This document shows, in pieces, positions 43,300 to 53,753 of a stretch of 64,000 nucleotides of DNA; the stretch's first letter is position 1, and the number at the start of each line of letters is the position of its first letter. The translations under genes and the position numbers were made by a program. Origin of the DNA: Mangrovimonas spongiae (GTDB taxonomy: Bacteria; Bacteroidota; Bacteroidia; Flavobacteriales; Flavobacteriaceae); NCBI RefSeq assembly GCF_003944795.1, contig NZ_RWBG01000001.1, forward strand, positions 186,001 to 250,000, given 5' to 3'. Under the pieces are notes generated by a model, which worked only from the letters and a program-made list of their open reading frames with translations, was not told the origin of the DNA and ran no database searches.

Positions 43300-44394
43300 A
43301 TGAACATTACTATAGTTGCTGGAGCACGACCAAATTTTATGAAAATTGCCCCTATTATCGAGGCTATAAAACAAAAGCATCTTGAGGGTTTTAACATAAA
43401 CTTTCGTTTAATACATACTGGTCAACATTATGACAAAAACCTTAGCGATACATTTTTCGAAGAGTTAAACATTCCTTTTCCAGATAAAAATCTTGGTGTG
43501 AAAAGCGGGACACAGGCCGAACAAACTGCCAATATAATGATTGGCTTTGAAAATGAATTACATGACAATCCTTGCGATTTAGTTATGGTTGTTGGCGACG
43601 TTACCTCTACCATGGCCTGTACTATTGTGGCTAAAAAAGCAGGAATTAAAGTTGCTCATGTTGAAGCAGGAATTCGCTCTGGTGATATGAAAATGCCCGA
43701 AGAAATTAATAGAATTGTAACCGATAGTTTAACCGATTACTTTTTTACGACATCTCAACACGCCAACAATAACTTATTAAAACAAGGTGTTCGTGAAAAT
43801 CAGATTTTCTATGTAGGTAATGTTATGATAGACACCTTAAGAAAACACGAAGTACACTTAAAACAACCTCAAATATGGCAAGATTTATCTCTTAAAAAAG
43901 GAAAATATTTAGTTATGACATTGCATAGGCCAAGCAATGTCGATGAAGAGCAGCAGCTTAAATCATTAATTCACAAAATAGCAACAATAGCTAAAGATTA
44001 TCCAATAATTTTCCCTGTACACCCTAGAACGAAAAACATATTAGAAGGGCTTAATCTAAAGTACTCAAACCTTCACTATGTTAGCCCACTAGGATATTTA
44101 GAATTTAATTTTTTAGTTAAACATGCTTTGGGTGTTTTAACAGATTCTGGGGGTATCACAGAAGAAACTACAGTTATGAACATACCCTGCATTACATTAC
44201 GTGAAAATACAGAACGACCAGAAACTTGTGAGATAGGTACAAATATTTTGGTAGGTAACGATATGGAAAAAATTGAAAGGGCATTAAGCCTTCTGCTTAA
44301 TGCCTCATGGAAACAAGGACAAATCCCCGAATTATGGGATGGTCATGCAGCTAAACGTATTAGTAATTATCTTGTTGAAATCTTCGATTTATAA
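43300..44394 (+). CDS. wecB: UDP-N-acetylglucosamine 2-epimerase (non-hydrolysing)
   Basis: A 364-residue epimerase interconverting UDP-GlcNAc and UDP-ManNAc, in the cytoplasm. Typical segments: VAGARPNFMKIAPIIEAI at the N-terminus, KVAHVEAGIRSGDMKMPEEI, MTLHRPSNVD, FPVHPRTKN and LTDSGGITEETTVMNIP. No wecC (ManNAc dehydrogenase) is in the window, so ManNAc itself may be the building block. The stop codon overlaps the next ATG by one base. Confidence 0.93.
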   Translation: MNITIVAGARPNFMKIAPIIEAIKQKHLEGFNINFRLIHTGQHYDKNLSDTFFEELNIPFPDKNLGVKSGTQAEQTANIMIGFENELHDNPCDLVMVVGDVTSTMACTIVAKKAGIKVAHVEAGIRSGDMKMPEEINRIVTDSLTDYFFTTSQHANNNLLKQGVRENQIFYVGNVMIDTLRKHEVHLKQPQIWQDLSLKKGKYLVMTLHRPSNVDEEQQLKSLIHKIATIAKDYPIIFPVHPRTKNILEGLNLKYSNLHYVSPLGYLEFNFLVKHALGVLTDSGGITEETTVMNIPCITLRENTERPETCEIGTNILVGNDMEKIERALSLLLNASWKQGQIPELWDGHAAKRISNYLVEIFDL

Positions 44395-45557
44395 TGAAAA
44401 CCATCTGTATTATAACCAGTTATTTCCCACCAGAAACAGGTGCAGCATCAAACCGTATGGCTCATATGGCTCATGGGTTAACAAAACAAGGTTATAATGT
44501 TACAGTAATCACACCATTACCTAACTATCCTACTGGCAAAGTGTTTAAACCATTTAAAGGACAGTTTAAACACACTTCTATAGAAAATAATATCACTATT
44601 CATAGACTTTGGATATATGCTAGTAATTCAAAAAATAAAATAAAACGTCTTATAGCTATGCTTTCTTATAGCTTTAGTCTCGTTTGGTTTTTCCTTTTTA
44701 ATAAACTTCCGTATAAAATTATTGTCCAATCGCCACCACTTTTAGTAGCTTTTACTTGTATGTTGTTTTTAAGAAAAAGTAACCATAAGCTTATATTAAA
44801 TGTGAGTGATTTATGGCCTATAGCTGGCTTAGAACTAGGAACTTTTAAAAAGAATTTTAGTTACAAAGTTTTAGAAAAAATTGAACACTATAATTACAAA
44901 AAAGCTCATTTAGTTTTAGGTCAAAGCGATGAGATTTTATCGCATATAACATCTATTCACCCCAAAAAGGAAACCTTTTTATATAGAAATTACCCCGATT
45001 TTAAACCTTTACCTATACAATCCACTTTTAATGAGAGAGGTAAAATAAGAATAGTATATGCAGGCTTATTGGGTCACGCTCAAGGTATTTACAAGCTTTG
45101 TAAGGAGCTAGATTATACTAACATTGAATTCCATATTTACGGTATGGGAGCCGAACAAGATGAGATTAAAACTTATATTTCAAAGCATAAAGAGTTACCT
45201 ATTTTTTATCATGGCGGCGTTTCTCGTGAAGAGCTTCATGTGGCTTTAAAAACATACGACATCACTATTATTCCACTGTTAAATAGAATTTATGGTTCTG
45301 TACCCTCCAAAATTTTCGAGTATGCGAGACTTGGTTTACCTATCATTTATTTTGGGGGTGGTGAAGGCGAAACTATTATTAAAAAATATGCTTTAGGCTG
45401 GATTGCAGCATCTGGTAATTATAACGACTTGAATCATGTTATTAATTCAATATCCTTATCAAAATTAGATGCAAATGTGAAAAGTGATATTCAGAAGCGT
45501 GCTCTAAAACATTTTGACTTTGAAAAGCAGCTTAAAAGCCTTTCAAAAGTCCTTTAA
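44394..45557 (+). CDS. Glycosyltransferase family 4 (WbuB-like)
   Basis: A 387-residue GT-B retaining glycosyltransferase resembling WbuB-type FucNAc/QuiNAc transferases. It begins ICIITSYFPPETGAASNRMA; the donor-binding end reads IIPLLNRIYGSVPSKIFEYA. It follows wecB without a gap and meets the convergent WcaJ-type gene with a 4-nt overlap. Donor and acceptor are not determined. Confidence 0.87.
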   Translation: MKTICIITSYFPPETGAASNRMAHMAHGLTKQGYNVTVITPLPNYPTGKVFKPFKGQFKHTSIENNITIHRLWIYASNSKNKIKRLIAMLSYSFSLVWFFLFNKLPYKIIVQSPPLLVAFTCMLFLRKSNHKLILNVSDLWPIAGLELGTFKKNFSYKVLEKIEHYNYKKAHLVLGQSDEILSHITSIHPKKETFLYRNYPDFKPLPIQSTFNERGKIRIVYAGLLGHAQGIYKLCKELDYTNIEFHIYGMGAEQDEIKTYISKHKELPIFYHGGVSREELHVALKTYDITIIPLLNRIYGSVPSKIFEYARLGLPIIYFGGGEGETIIKKYALGWIAASGNYNDLNHVINSISLSKLDANVKSDIQKRALKHFDFEKQLKSLSKVL

Positions 45558-46912
45558 TACGCTTTTTCTTCACCTTTAATGGCATTTATAAAGGTTTTGT
45601 AAATAATTTTTAAATCAAGGAAAATAGACCAGTTTTCTATGTAGAAAATATCAAACTTTACACGCCCAATAATGTCCTTATCTGTTTCTACTTCACCGCG
45701 AAAACCACTTGTTTGTGCTAAACCTGTAATACCTGGTTTAACAAAATGACGCACCATAAATTTATCTATTTTCTTAGCATACATATTTGTATGACTTACC
45801 ATATGAGGCCTAGGTCCTACAACAGACATGTCGCCAAACAATACATTAAAAAATTGTGGTAGTTCGTCAATACTCGTTTTTCTAATAAAACGACCAACCT
45901 TGGTGACCCGCATATCATCTTTTGTAGCTTGTTGAAGATGTGCATCTTTATTAGGCATCATAGAGCGAAATTTATAACAATCAAACTCTTTATAATTAAA
46001 ACCATTACGAGATTGCTTAAAAAATACAGGGCCTTTAGATTCTAACTTAATTAATATAGCAATTATGGGTGTTAACCAGGATAAAATAAAAATAATGACC
46101 ATGCTAGAAAACAGGATGTCGAAGCTGCGTTTAATAACCAAATTAATAGAATCCTCTAGTGGTATATTCCTTAAAGACAATATTGGAATATAATCGTAAT
46201 ATTCATACTTAAGTTTTTTAGAGTAAATCTCTTTATTATCAGGTAAAAATTTAAGTATTTTTAAATTGTTATCTGCAAAGTCAACAACGTCGCTTATTTG
46301 TGAGTTTGATAATTCTGAAATAGCGCAGTAAATTTCATCAATATCTTCCTCTTTAATATACTTAAAATAAGCATCTAAATCGACATGTTTTTTATCACTA
46401 AAGCTAAATGTCTTTTTATAAATATAACCATATTCTGGATTTTTATTAAAAAAATCTTCAAGAGCACGTGTTTTTTTATTCTCACCAAAAATTACGGTCC
46501 GCCTGTAATTACCGCCAAATGCTGTTCGGTATTTTTGAAGTAGATAATATAATGCAAACTTAAATCCAGCAATTAAAAAAAACGCCGTAAAAACATATTT
46601 AAAAACCCTATTGGGTTTAATATCTAAATCGGTAAATAACCCAGAAAAAGCAAACACAATTAGCGTAAACAGCACCAACTGCCTAATAATTAATGAAAGT
46701 ATAGTAACTTCTCTTGTGTAACGATAAACCTCATAAAATTTAGAGGGAAAAGAAAGTACAAGCCAGGCTAAAGTAAAAAATGTTATAAACAATAAAGGAT
46801 CTATATACTTAAAAAAGTAAAAAACACCTAAGCCATTAATAATACTTAAATCTATTAAATATGATATGGGTCTTATGTATCCGGAGTATCTTCCGTGTTT
46901 TAATCCTGGCAT
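45554..46912 (-). CDS. Initiating polyprenyl-phosphate glycosylphosphotransferase (WcaJ-type)
   Basis: A 452-residue inner-membrane enzyme that starts repeat-unit synthesis by moving a sugar-1-phosphate to undecaprenyl phosphate. Four N-terminal helices (about 15-120), a CoA-binding-like soluble region (about 140-250), one more helix (about 265-285) and the C-terminal catalytic domain with CYKFRSMMPNKDA, RKTSIDELPQFFNVLFGDMS, VVGPRPH and KPGITGLAQTSGFRGE. It is the last gene of the long minus-strand run, 5 nt after the SDR gene. Confidence 0.93.
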   Translation of the reverse strand: MPGLKHGRYSGYIRPISYLIDLSIINGLGVFYFFKYIDPLLFITFFTLAWLVLSFPSKFYEVYRYTREVTILSLIIRQLVLFTLIVFAFSGLFTDLDIKPNRVFKYVFTAFFLIAGFKFALYYLLQKYRTAFGGNYRRTVIFGENKKTRALEDFFNKNPEYGYIYKKTFSFSDKKHVDLDAYFKYIKEEDIDEIYCAISELSNSQISDVVDFADNNLKILKFLPDNKEIYSKKLKYEYYDYIPILSLRNIPLEDSINLVIKRSFDILFSSMVIIFILSWLTPIIAILIKLESKGPVFFKQSRNGFNYKEFDCYKFRSMMPNKDAHLQQATKDDMRVTKVGRFIRKTSIDELPQFFNVLFGDMSVVGPRPHMVSHTNMYAKKIDKFMVRHFVKPGITGLAQTSGFRGEVETDKDIIGRVKFDIFYIENWSIFLDLKIIYKTFINAIKGEEKAY

Positions 46913-46917
46913 ACAAA

Positions 46918-47904
46918 TTACTTGATAATATGTTTGGTAAAGTCTTTATGCTCGCTTCTAAACAACTCTTCTTCGGTAAGCCCTTTAAAATAGTTAAACG
47001 TTTTTTTCATACCTTCTTGACGTTGAACTTGTGGTTCCCAACCCAATAGTTTTTTTGCTAAATCTATGTTTGGTTGGCGCTGCATGGGATCATCTTTAGG
47101 TAACTCTTTATAAATAATTTTCTGATCTGTTCCGGTTAATTTAATAATCTCCTCAGCAAAATCTTTAATTGAAATTTCGTTAGGGTTACCAATATTAACG
47201 GGTGATGCATAATCGCTAAATAATAGTCTGTAAATCCCTTCTACTTGATCATCGACATAACAAAAAGATCGTGTTTGAGAACCATCGCCAAAAACAGTTA
47301 AATCCTCGCCACGAAGTGCTTGACCCATAAAGGCTGGTATAACACGACCATCGTTTAATCGCATTCTTGGACCATAGGTATTAAAAATACGGACAATTCT
47401 AGTTTCCAAACCATGAAATCTATGATAAGCCATGGTAATAGACTCTTGAAAACGCTTAGCCTCATCATAAACCCCTCTTGGTCCTATGGTATTAACATTA
47501 CCATAATAATCTTCGGTTTGTGGGTGTACTAATGGGTCGCCATAAACTTCGGAAGTAGATGCAATAAGTATTCGCGCTTTTTTAGCTTTGGCTAGACCTA
47601 AAAGGTTATGAGTCCCCAAAGACCCTACTTTTAACGTTTGAATAGGAATTTTTAAATAATCTATTGGGCTAGCAGGCGATGCAAAATGCAAAATATAATC
47701 TAACGTCCCTGCGACATGTACAAACTTAGAAACATCATGATGATAAAATTCAAAATGTTCTAATTTGAATAAATGTTCTATGTTTTTTAAATCACCTGTA
47801 ATTAAATTATCCATGCCAATAACATGGAAACCTTCTTTTATAAAACGATCACATAAATGCGATCCTAAAAAACCGGCTGCTCCGGTAATTAACACTCTTT
47901 TCAT
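46918..47904 (-). CDS. UDP-glucuronate decarboxylase (UDP-xylose synthase, SDR family)
   Basis: A 328-residue extended SDR enzyme. NAD site [10 protein letters not shown] (8-17), catalytic TSEVYGDP and Y146-x3-K150 in YDEAK, and the family's [11 protein letters not shown]. These fit UDP-GlcA decarboxylases, giving UDP-xylose from the product of the preceding ugd gene, with which it overlaps by one base. A UDP-GlcA epimerase activity is less likely from the overall similarity. Confidence 0.87.
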   Translation of the reverse strand: MKRVLITGAAGFLGSHLCDRFIKEGFHVIGMDNLITGDLKNIEHLFKLEHFEFYHHDVSKFVHVAGTLDYILHFASPASPIDYLKIPIQTLKVGSLGTHNLLGLAKAKKARILIASTSEVYGDPLVHPQTEDYYGNVNTIGPRGVYDEAKRFQESITMAYHRFHGLETRIVRIFNTYGPRMRLNDGRVIPAFMGQALRGEDLTVFGDGSQTRSFCYVDDQVEGIYRLLFSDYASPVNIGNPNEISIKDFAEEIIKLTGTDQKIIYKELPKDDPMQRQPNIDLAKKLLGWEPQVQRQEGMKKTFNYFKGLTEEELFRSEHKDFTKHIIK

Positions 47905-49214
47905 TAACCTATAGTCTTTCTACCAATGGAGCTATAATAAAATCCTTGGTTTTTAACATCCTCTAAATCGTACAGATTTCTACCGTCAAAAATAACAGGT
48001 GTATTCATGTTTGCTTTCAACTTATCAAAATCTGGTGTTCTAAAGATACTCCATTCTGTACAGATAATCAAAGCATCTACTTGTTTAGTAGCGGCGTACA
48101 TATTGTCTACATATTGTAAGGTATCACCAAATCGCTTTTTAATATTTGGCATCGCTTCAGGATCGAACACCTGCAATTTCGCACCTTTTTCTAGCAGTTG
48201 TTCCATAATGTAAATAGATGGTGCTTCTCTAATATCATCGGTTTCAGGTTTAAAGGCCAAGCCCCAAATAGCAAAGGTTTTTCCTTTTAAATCACCCTCA
48301 AAATAAGATTCGATTCGTGGTAATAAAATGGTTTTTTGCTTATTGTTGATTTGAATTACCGAATCCAGAATTTGAAAGTTGTAATTGTTGTCTTTTCCAG
48401 ATTTATGTAACGCCTTCACATCTTTAGGAAAGCATGAACCACCATACCCTATACCAGGAAAAAGAAAGCGTTTACCTATACGAGAGTCGGTTCCCATACC
48501 GCGTCTTACCATATCCACATCGGCGCCAACTTTTTCACAGAAATTAGCAATTTCGTTCATAAAAGTAATTTTGGCTGCCAAGAAGGAGTTAGCAGCATAC
48601 TTTGTAAGTTCAGCCGATTTTTCGTCCATAACAATAATGGGGTTTCCTGAACGTACAAAAGGCTTATATAACTTCTCCATTAGGTTGGTTGCCTTATCTG
48701 AGCTTGATCCAATAACAATACGTTCTGGCTTAAGAAAATCGTCTACGGCAAAGCCTTCTCTTAAAAATTCTGGGTTGGAGACCACATCAAAATCTACATT
48801 GGTTTCTTTAGAGATGACTTCGGTTACCTTATTGGCTGTCCCAACAGGTACTGTACTTTTGTCGACAATAACTTTGTAGTCTTTTATTAATTGACCGATG
48901 TCTTTAGCTGCTCCTAAGACATACGATAAATCGGCAGAGCCGTCTTCATCTTCTGGCGTTGGTAAGGCTAAGAAAATAATATCGCCGTGATTAACACCCT
49001 CTTCTAAAGATGTAGAAAAAGTTAATCTGCCAGCTTTTATATTACGTTCAAAAAGCACATCTAAATGCGGTTCATAGATTGGAACTATACCTTCTTGCAT
49101 TTGTTTTACTTTCTCTTCATTGATGTCTATACAAAGAACTTCGTTACCTGTTTCTGCTAAGCAGGTTCCTGTTACCAAGCCCACATAGCCTGTACCTATG
49201 ACTGATATTTTCAT
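47904..49214 (-). CDS. ugd: UDP-glucose 6-dehydrogenase
   Basis: A 436-residue NAD-dependent enzyme oxidising UDP-glucose to UDP-glucuronate. NAD site [16 protein letters not shown] at the N-terminus, catalytic Cys in [14 protein letters not shown] (about residue 260) and the C-terminal UDP-binding domain with [17 protein letters not shown]. With the next gene it supplies UDP-glucuronate and UDP-xylose for the polysaccharide. Confidence 0.95.
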   Translation of the reverse strand: MKISVIGTGYVGLVTGTCLAETGNEVLCIDINEEKVKQMQEGIVPIYEPHLDVLFERNIKAGRLTFSTSLEEGVNHGDIIFLALPTPEDEDGSADLSYVLGAAKDIGQLIKDYKVIVDKSTVPVGTANKVTEVISKETNVDFDVVSNPEFLREGFAVDDFLKPERIVIGSSSDKATNLMEKLYKPFVRSGNPIIVMDEKSAELTKYAANSFLAAKITFMNEIANFCEKVGADVDMVRRGMGTDSRIGKRFLFPGIGYGGSCFPKDVKALHKSGKDNNYNFQILDSVIQINNKQKTILLPRIESYFEGDLKGKTFAIWGLAFKPETDDIREAPSIYIMEQLLEKGAKLQVFDPEAMPNIKKRFGDTLQYVDNMYAATKQVDALIICTEWSIFRTPDFDKLKANMNTPVIFDGRNLYDLEDVKNQGFYYSSIGRKTIG

Positions 49215-49272
49215 GCTTTTATATTATAAAACACAAAAGTAAAGAAGTATTTTTAGTTTTAAGCTATTATTT

Positions 49273-50466
49273 CTATTCTATGGGTATTTTTCTTTTTTGT
49301 ACAAGAAACAATGTTACAAATAAAGTGAAATACTCTATGCCTTTTATTCTAACTAACATAGACTCTGTTAGATTGGCTAAAAAAAAGGATATAAAAACAA
49401 ATAAGAAAAAATACTGTCTATATTGTATTGCCCTTGTAATTAAATAAATGATTCCTCCTAAATAAATAACTGCTCCTAAAATCCCGTTTACACTTAAATA
49501 TTCCATAAACTGATTATGTGCATTATAATTATGGTGAGCAGCAATGATAAATCCTTTATCAATATATCTAATATTTCGTTCTTCTTCTATCTTATCTAAA
49601 CCAACTCCAAGTAAAGGATGCTCTTTAAAAATATTATATGAAATATTTAATCGTTCAAAGCGACTATCCTTTTCGATTGAGGTTGTTGTAAGCATCCTTT
49701 CTTTAAGGTAACCGCTGCCTAAAAATAGAATGCCTGCTATTATAAGTCCTAAAAACAACACAAAGTAGATTGCTAGCCTTTTTGTTTTAGTTGCTCTAGT
49801 AAAAAAATATAGTACATATACTAATAAATATATACCCATTGCTAACCTACTGGCCAACTGAAACATTCCTAGGGTAAAGAATACACATATTAGTGTTTTT
49901 ATTTTATTAGATAATTTACGTTCTTCAAATAATAAGTAATAAGTAGATGTGCAAATAAAAAGACCTAAATAAGCAGGATGAGTATCGGCTATATTTGTAA
50001 AGTCGTGGTTTAGATGCCGCCAACGTAAAAAATAACTTATTGGCTCGCCATAGGTTACCATCTCATAAATTACATTGCCATAGCAAATTACCAATGTTGC
50101 CACACAACCATAAGTTAATCCTTTTAAAACAACTTTTATTAGCTTATCTAAGTTTTTGTTTTTACCTAATAACCAAAATGCCAAGGGTATCAGTAAAAAG
50201 GAAAAATATTTTTCTAAATGCTTGATGAAAAATGTTTCTGAATTATTAAGGGATGCTATTACAGCCAAAACAAAAAAAAGAAGTAATGGTAAATATTGTT
50301 TAATAAAACCTCCTTGAGGCTTTGCTTTATTTAAAATACTTACAACTAGGCTAAAGAATAAAAATACACCTAAAACTAAATTGTTCAACAACATATACAT
50401 AGGTAATGTAAATGTTGTTAAAAAAAGTAGATTACTTAAGTTAAAAACCTCAATGTTCCTTAACAT
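49273..50466 (-). CDS. O-antigen ligase/polymerase family protein (Wzy_C)
   Basis: A 397-residue inner-membrane protein with about 11 helices and a large external loop before the Wzy_C motif region; AAHHNYNAHNQFMEYLSVNG is typical of WaaL-like ligases. A second polymerase-like gene lies at 54795, so one may polymerise the repeat and the other ligate it to a carrier. Which does what cannot be told from sequence. Confidence 0.8.
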   Translation of the reverse strand: MLRNIEVFNLSNLLFLTTFTLPMYMLLNNLVLGVFLFFSLVVSILNKAKPQGGFIKQYLPLLLFFVLAVIASLNNSETFFIKHLEKYFSFLLIPLAFWLLGKNKNLDKLIKVVLKGLTYGCVATLVICYGNVIYEMVTYGEPISYFLRWRHLNHDFTNIADTHPAYLGLFICTSTYYLLFEERKLSNKIKTLICVFFTLGMFQLASRLAMGIYLLVYVLYFFTRATKTKRLAIYFVLFLGLIIAGILFLGSGYLKERMLTTTSIEKDSRFERLNISYNIFKEHPLLGVGLDKIEEERNIRYIDKGFIIAAHHNYNAHNQFMEYLSVNGILGAVIYLGGIIYLITRAIQYRQYFFLFVFISFFLANLTESMLVRIKGIEYFTLFVTLFLVQKRKIPIE

Positions 50467-50498
50467 TTAAACTATGATTTTGTTTTTCAAAACAGTTG

Positions 50499-51392
50499 CT
50501 ATTTATGATTTTTTATAAAATTTAGTTTTTCCATTTCCTGAAACATTTTTGGTAGGTTCTTATATATTGAAACTTCTTCAAAAGAATCGCCTATTCTTAA
50601 TTCATCAAAATAGATTTCATGTTCGTTAGAATCATCCCAATATCGATATTGTCCAAACTTAAAATACGCAGGAGACTTATTGTGCATATTTGGCCCATAA
50701 ACTTTATTGTGTAAACCATTGAATGGTGTAAATGGCTCATTATTAACCCAAGCTGCTATATAACCCGAATTTGTAAAACTCCATTTAATTTCAAACACCA
50801 TATCATACCACTTATCTTTTTCTATTTTTTTAGTAGCAATAGTTGACCATCTATAATCTTTATATTCAAATTGAGGCTTACCATTATTTCCATACCTCAA
50901 AACTAAGTAATAATCTTGATTGTTATTTGTAGTTAAATACAATGCAACGTTAGGTCTATTATACTTAATATATTTTTTATAATGTTTCCAGTCTTTTCCT
51001 GGGGCAGGTTTGCTATGCCATTGGCATATCATGGTTTCTCGCCCTAAATTTATATCATTGTATTTTAGGCTATTTGGTATTTTAAAACTAAAGGAAAGAA
51101 ATTTAATATCGTTTATTGAATCATATAATTTAACACTAAATTCGGATCTTTTAGCAACCCCATACTCTCCTGTTTGTCTCGTTATTGTTTTTAAGAAATT
51201 ATCCTCATACCTTCCAGACTTACTAATAGTATCAATTTTATAACCATTATTTTTAGTTATCTCCTTGACTCTCCATCCGTCGTTAAAGTCTCCTAACTCA
51301 AAATCATCGTGAAACTTAAAACTATTCTTTTCCTGCGAATACAATAAATGTATGCTTACAAAAAGCATCCAAAACAATTTTATATTATTCAT
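50499..51392 (-). CDS. Heparin-lyase-like polysaccharide lyase (exported)
   Basis: A 297-residue exported protein: signal MNNIKLFWMLFVSIHLLYSQ, then a concanavalin-like beta-sandwich similar to the polysaccharide lyase/heparin lyase I group (ETMICQWHSKPAPG, then YDMVFEIKWS and FGQYRYWDDSNEH). Such lyases cut uronic-acid-containing polymers by beta-elimination. No C-terminal T9SS sorting domain is seen, so it is likely periplasmic. Next to ugd and a sulfotransferase it may cut the polymer made by this locus. Fold assignment is firmer than substrate. Confidence 0.7.
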   Translation of the reverse strand: MNNIKLFWMLFVSIHLLYSQEKNSFKFHDDFELGDFNDGWRVKEITKNNGYKIDTISKSGRYEDNFLKTITRQTGEYGVAKRSEFSVKLYDSINDIKFLSFSFKIPNSLKYNDINLGRETMICQWHSKPAPGKDWKHYKKYIKYNRPNVALYLTTNNNQDYYLVLRYGNNGKPQFEYKDYRWSTIATKKIEKDKWYDMVFEIKWSFTNSGYIAAWVNNEPFTPFNGLHNKVYGPNMHNKSPAYFKFGQYRYWDDSNEHEIYFDELRIGDSFEEVSIYKNLPKMFQEMEKLNFIKNHK

Positions 51393-53237
51393 TTATTTAA
51401 AATTATTTTCCATCCAATAAAACATAACTATAAGAGAAAATAGTTGTTTTTCGTAATTCACCTTTCCTCCTCTATGTAATGCAAAGTAGTTTGAGATCTG
51501 CTCTTTGTTGAAAACTTCGCCAAATGTACCTTTAGAATGTAAAATACTTGCTTCCAACATTTCCCCAACATCTCCCTTGAACCATTGTTTTCTTGGGGTT
51601 TTAAATCCTCTTTTTTTTCGGTAAATTATCTCTTTGGGCAAATATCTCTCGGCTAATTTTTTATGAAGAATTTTGTTTTTAAACAGGGTGACTTTCATAC
51701 TATTTGGCAAGCTTTCGGCAAACTCCATTAGCTCTATATCCAAAAAAGGCACTCTGGTTTCAATGGAGTGTCTCATTGAAATCTTGTCTGTATAGATGAG
51801 CAAGTCATCGGCCAAATTCATTCTGGCATCCAAAGCCATCATCGCTGAAGTGGCTGATCTACTCTCTAGGTTGTATAAATCGTAATTATTTTTTATCAAT
51901 TGATCAGTAAAGGTTTTGTCTTTAAACTCAAACATATCATAGTTGAGTAGTTTTTTTAACATAGTTTCATCAAAAAGAGAGTAGGACTCTGTAAACCCAG
52001 ATATGGTATCATTGGCATTTATAGCTTTTATGGCTCTTCGAACATTATCCTTTTTAATGCTTTTTAACGCCCCTTTAAAAATTTGTGGTGCTTCCCTAAA
52101 GGACTCTATAAGCTCTTGTGGGTTGTATCTATTGTATCCTCCCCAAGGTTCATCTACACCTTGACCAGTTAACGTGACCTTGTATCCATCTTCATTAATT
52201 TGTTTAGACAAAAAGTGAATAGGAAAAATGGATTGGGTTCCCAACGGTTCTTCGACAAAGTCTATTAATTTTGGAAGCTCTTTTAAAAACACTTTCTCAT
52301 CTAATATTACTTTTGTGTTTTTAACACCTATGTGTTTAGCTGAAAACTCCGCATCTTCCAACTCATTTACATCATTGTTCGCATTTACATAACCTGCAGT
52401 ATAGGTTTGTATTTCGCTATTAGACTCCTCTTTTGCCAATAAGGCTAATAGTGCTGAATCCACACCTCCACTTAATAGTAGTGAAATTGGCACATCTGAC
52501 ATTAACTGCCTTTTAACTGCTTTCCTCAACAATAAATCATACTGTTCTAAGGCCTCCTTAACTGAAATGTTGTTGTTTATTTCAGGGACACGCCCAAAGT
52601 AAGAATAAGAGGTTATTTTTTTATCAGAAACATTTACCTCTATTACACTGCCTGGTTTAACCTTCTTGATATTTTTATACAAAGTATAGGGTGAAGGTGA
52701 ATATTTTAGCTTTAAAAAAGAAGTTAACAAACTGCAATCTAGCTCTTTTGAGGCTCCCAAGGCAAACAGCCCTTTTATCTCTGAACAAAAAGCCAAGAGC
52801 TTACCCTCTAAAGAATGATAATAAACTGGTTTGACCCCAAAAGGGTCTCTAGCAATAAAGAGTTTGTTCTGTAATTTATCTAAAAAAGCAAAAGCAAAAA
52901 TACCATTAAATTTTTTTACCGCCTCAATACCTTTTTCTCTTAGGTAATATAATATTGTTTCAGTATCGGAATGCCCTTTAAATTGTATCCCTGATAGTTC
53001 CTTTCGCAACTCTTGATGATTATATACCTCGCCATTAAAAACAATAGTGTAATTTCCACAATCTGTTTGCATAGGTTGATTGCCTGCAGAAGATAAATCG
53101 ACTATAGACAATCTTGTATGTCCTAGGCTTACATTATGCCAATGATAACTACTTTGATAATCTGGTCCTCTATGGTGTATGGCATTTAATACCTCTTTGT
53201 TAACCTCTCTGTTTAATGTCCCAATAATACCACACAT
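51393..53237 (-). CDS. asnB: Asparagine synthetase-like glutamine amidotransferase (AsnB)
   Basis: A 614-residue class II amidotransferase with catalytic Cys 2 (MCGIIGTL), the N-terminal glutaminase domain and the C-terminal synthetase domain with PP-loop SGGVDSALLALLAK. It is complete. Homologues in polysaccharide loci can amidate sugar uronates instead of making asparagine. The setting among transferases and next to a lyase supports such a role here (inference). It abuts the lyase gene directly. Confidence 0.88.
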   Translation of the reverse strand: MCGIIGTLNREVNKEVLNAIHHRGPDYQSSYHWHNVSLGHTRLSIVDLSSAGNQPMQTDCGNYTIVFNGEVYNHQELRKELSGIQFKGHSDTETILYYLREKGIEAVKKFNGIFAFAFLDKLQNKLFIARDPFGVKPVYYHSLEGKLLAFCSEIKGLFALGASKELDCSLLTSFLKLKYSPSPYTLYKNIKKVKPGSVIEVNVSDKKITSYSYFGRVPEINNNISVKEALEQYDLLLRKAVKRQLMSDVPISLLLSGGVDSALLALLAKEESNSEIQTYTAGYVNANNDVNELEDAEFSAKHIGVKNTKVILDEKVFLKELPKLIDFVEEPLGTQSIFPIHFLSKQINEDGYKVTLTGQGVDEPWGGYNRYNPQELIESFREAPQIFKGALKSIKKDNVRRAIKAINANDTISGFTESYSLFDETMLKKLLNYDMFEFKDKTFTDQLIKNNYDLYNLESRSATSAMMALDARMNLADDLLIYTDKISMRHSIETRVPFLDIELMEFAESLPNSMKVTLFKNKILHKKLAERYLPKEIIYRKKRGFKTPRKQWFKGDVGEMLEASILHSKGTFGEVFNKEQISNYFALHRGGKVNYEKQLFSLIVMFYWMENNFK

Positions 53238-53240
53238 AAA

Positions 53241-53753
53241 CTATGTTCTGTTTTTAATAAATTTTGCTGGAATACCTCCATAAACCGTATATGACGGCAC
53301 ATCCTTTGTTACAATTGCCCCAGCTGCTATTATACTCCCTTTTTCTATTTTAACACCTGGCATGACGATAACATTTCTACCTAACCACACATCATCTTCA
53401 ATGATTACAGGTTTTCCCCTTGTCTTTCCTTGTTTTGCTATAGGGATATCTATTCTGTCATGTTTGTGCATATTGGCCAAGAGACTTACATTGGGAGCAA
53501 TCATAACATAATTACCTATAGTTGCTCCTTGAATAAACACGTTTTCGTTTATTTGAACACCTTCTCCAATATTTACTTGCTTGGCATTTCCAATATATAC
53601 TTTGTTTTCAACAAACGTCTCTTTAGAGGGCTTAAGTATTTTCAACACTCTTGACATATACCAAACACGAATTTTATTACCCAATTTTAAAATTCTTGAA
53701 TTAGGCAAGTACTGAATAATAAAATAATATACTATTAGCTTTAGCTTATGCAC
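53241..53753 (-). CDS. Hexapeptide-repeat acyltransferase (LacA/CysE-like)
   Basis: A 170-residue left-handed beta-helix O-acetyltransferase with hexapeptide repeats, e.g. [20 protein letters not shown] and the typical C-terminal [20 protein letters not shown] followed by [12 protein letters not shown]. It probably acetylates a sugar of the repeat unit using acetyl-CoA. It overlaps the glycosyltransferase before it by 8 nt and precedes asnB by 3 nt. Confidence 0.87.
   Translation of the reverse strand: MHKLKLIVYYFIIQYLPNSRILKLGNKIRVWYMSRVLKILKPSKETFVENKVYIGNAKQVNIGEGVQINENVFIQGATIGNYVMIAPNVSLLANMHKHDRIDIPIAKQGKTRGKPVIIEDDVWLGRNVIVMPGVKIEKGSIIAAGAIVTKDVPSYTVYGGIPAKFIKNRT

Noticed and set aside
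50499-51392. The lyase as a type IX secreted polymer-degrading enzyme in a utilisation locus
   Set aside because: No C-terminal sorting domain is seen and no SusC/SusD pair lies nearby; the setting is biosynthetic.
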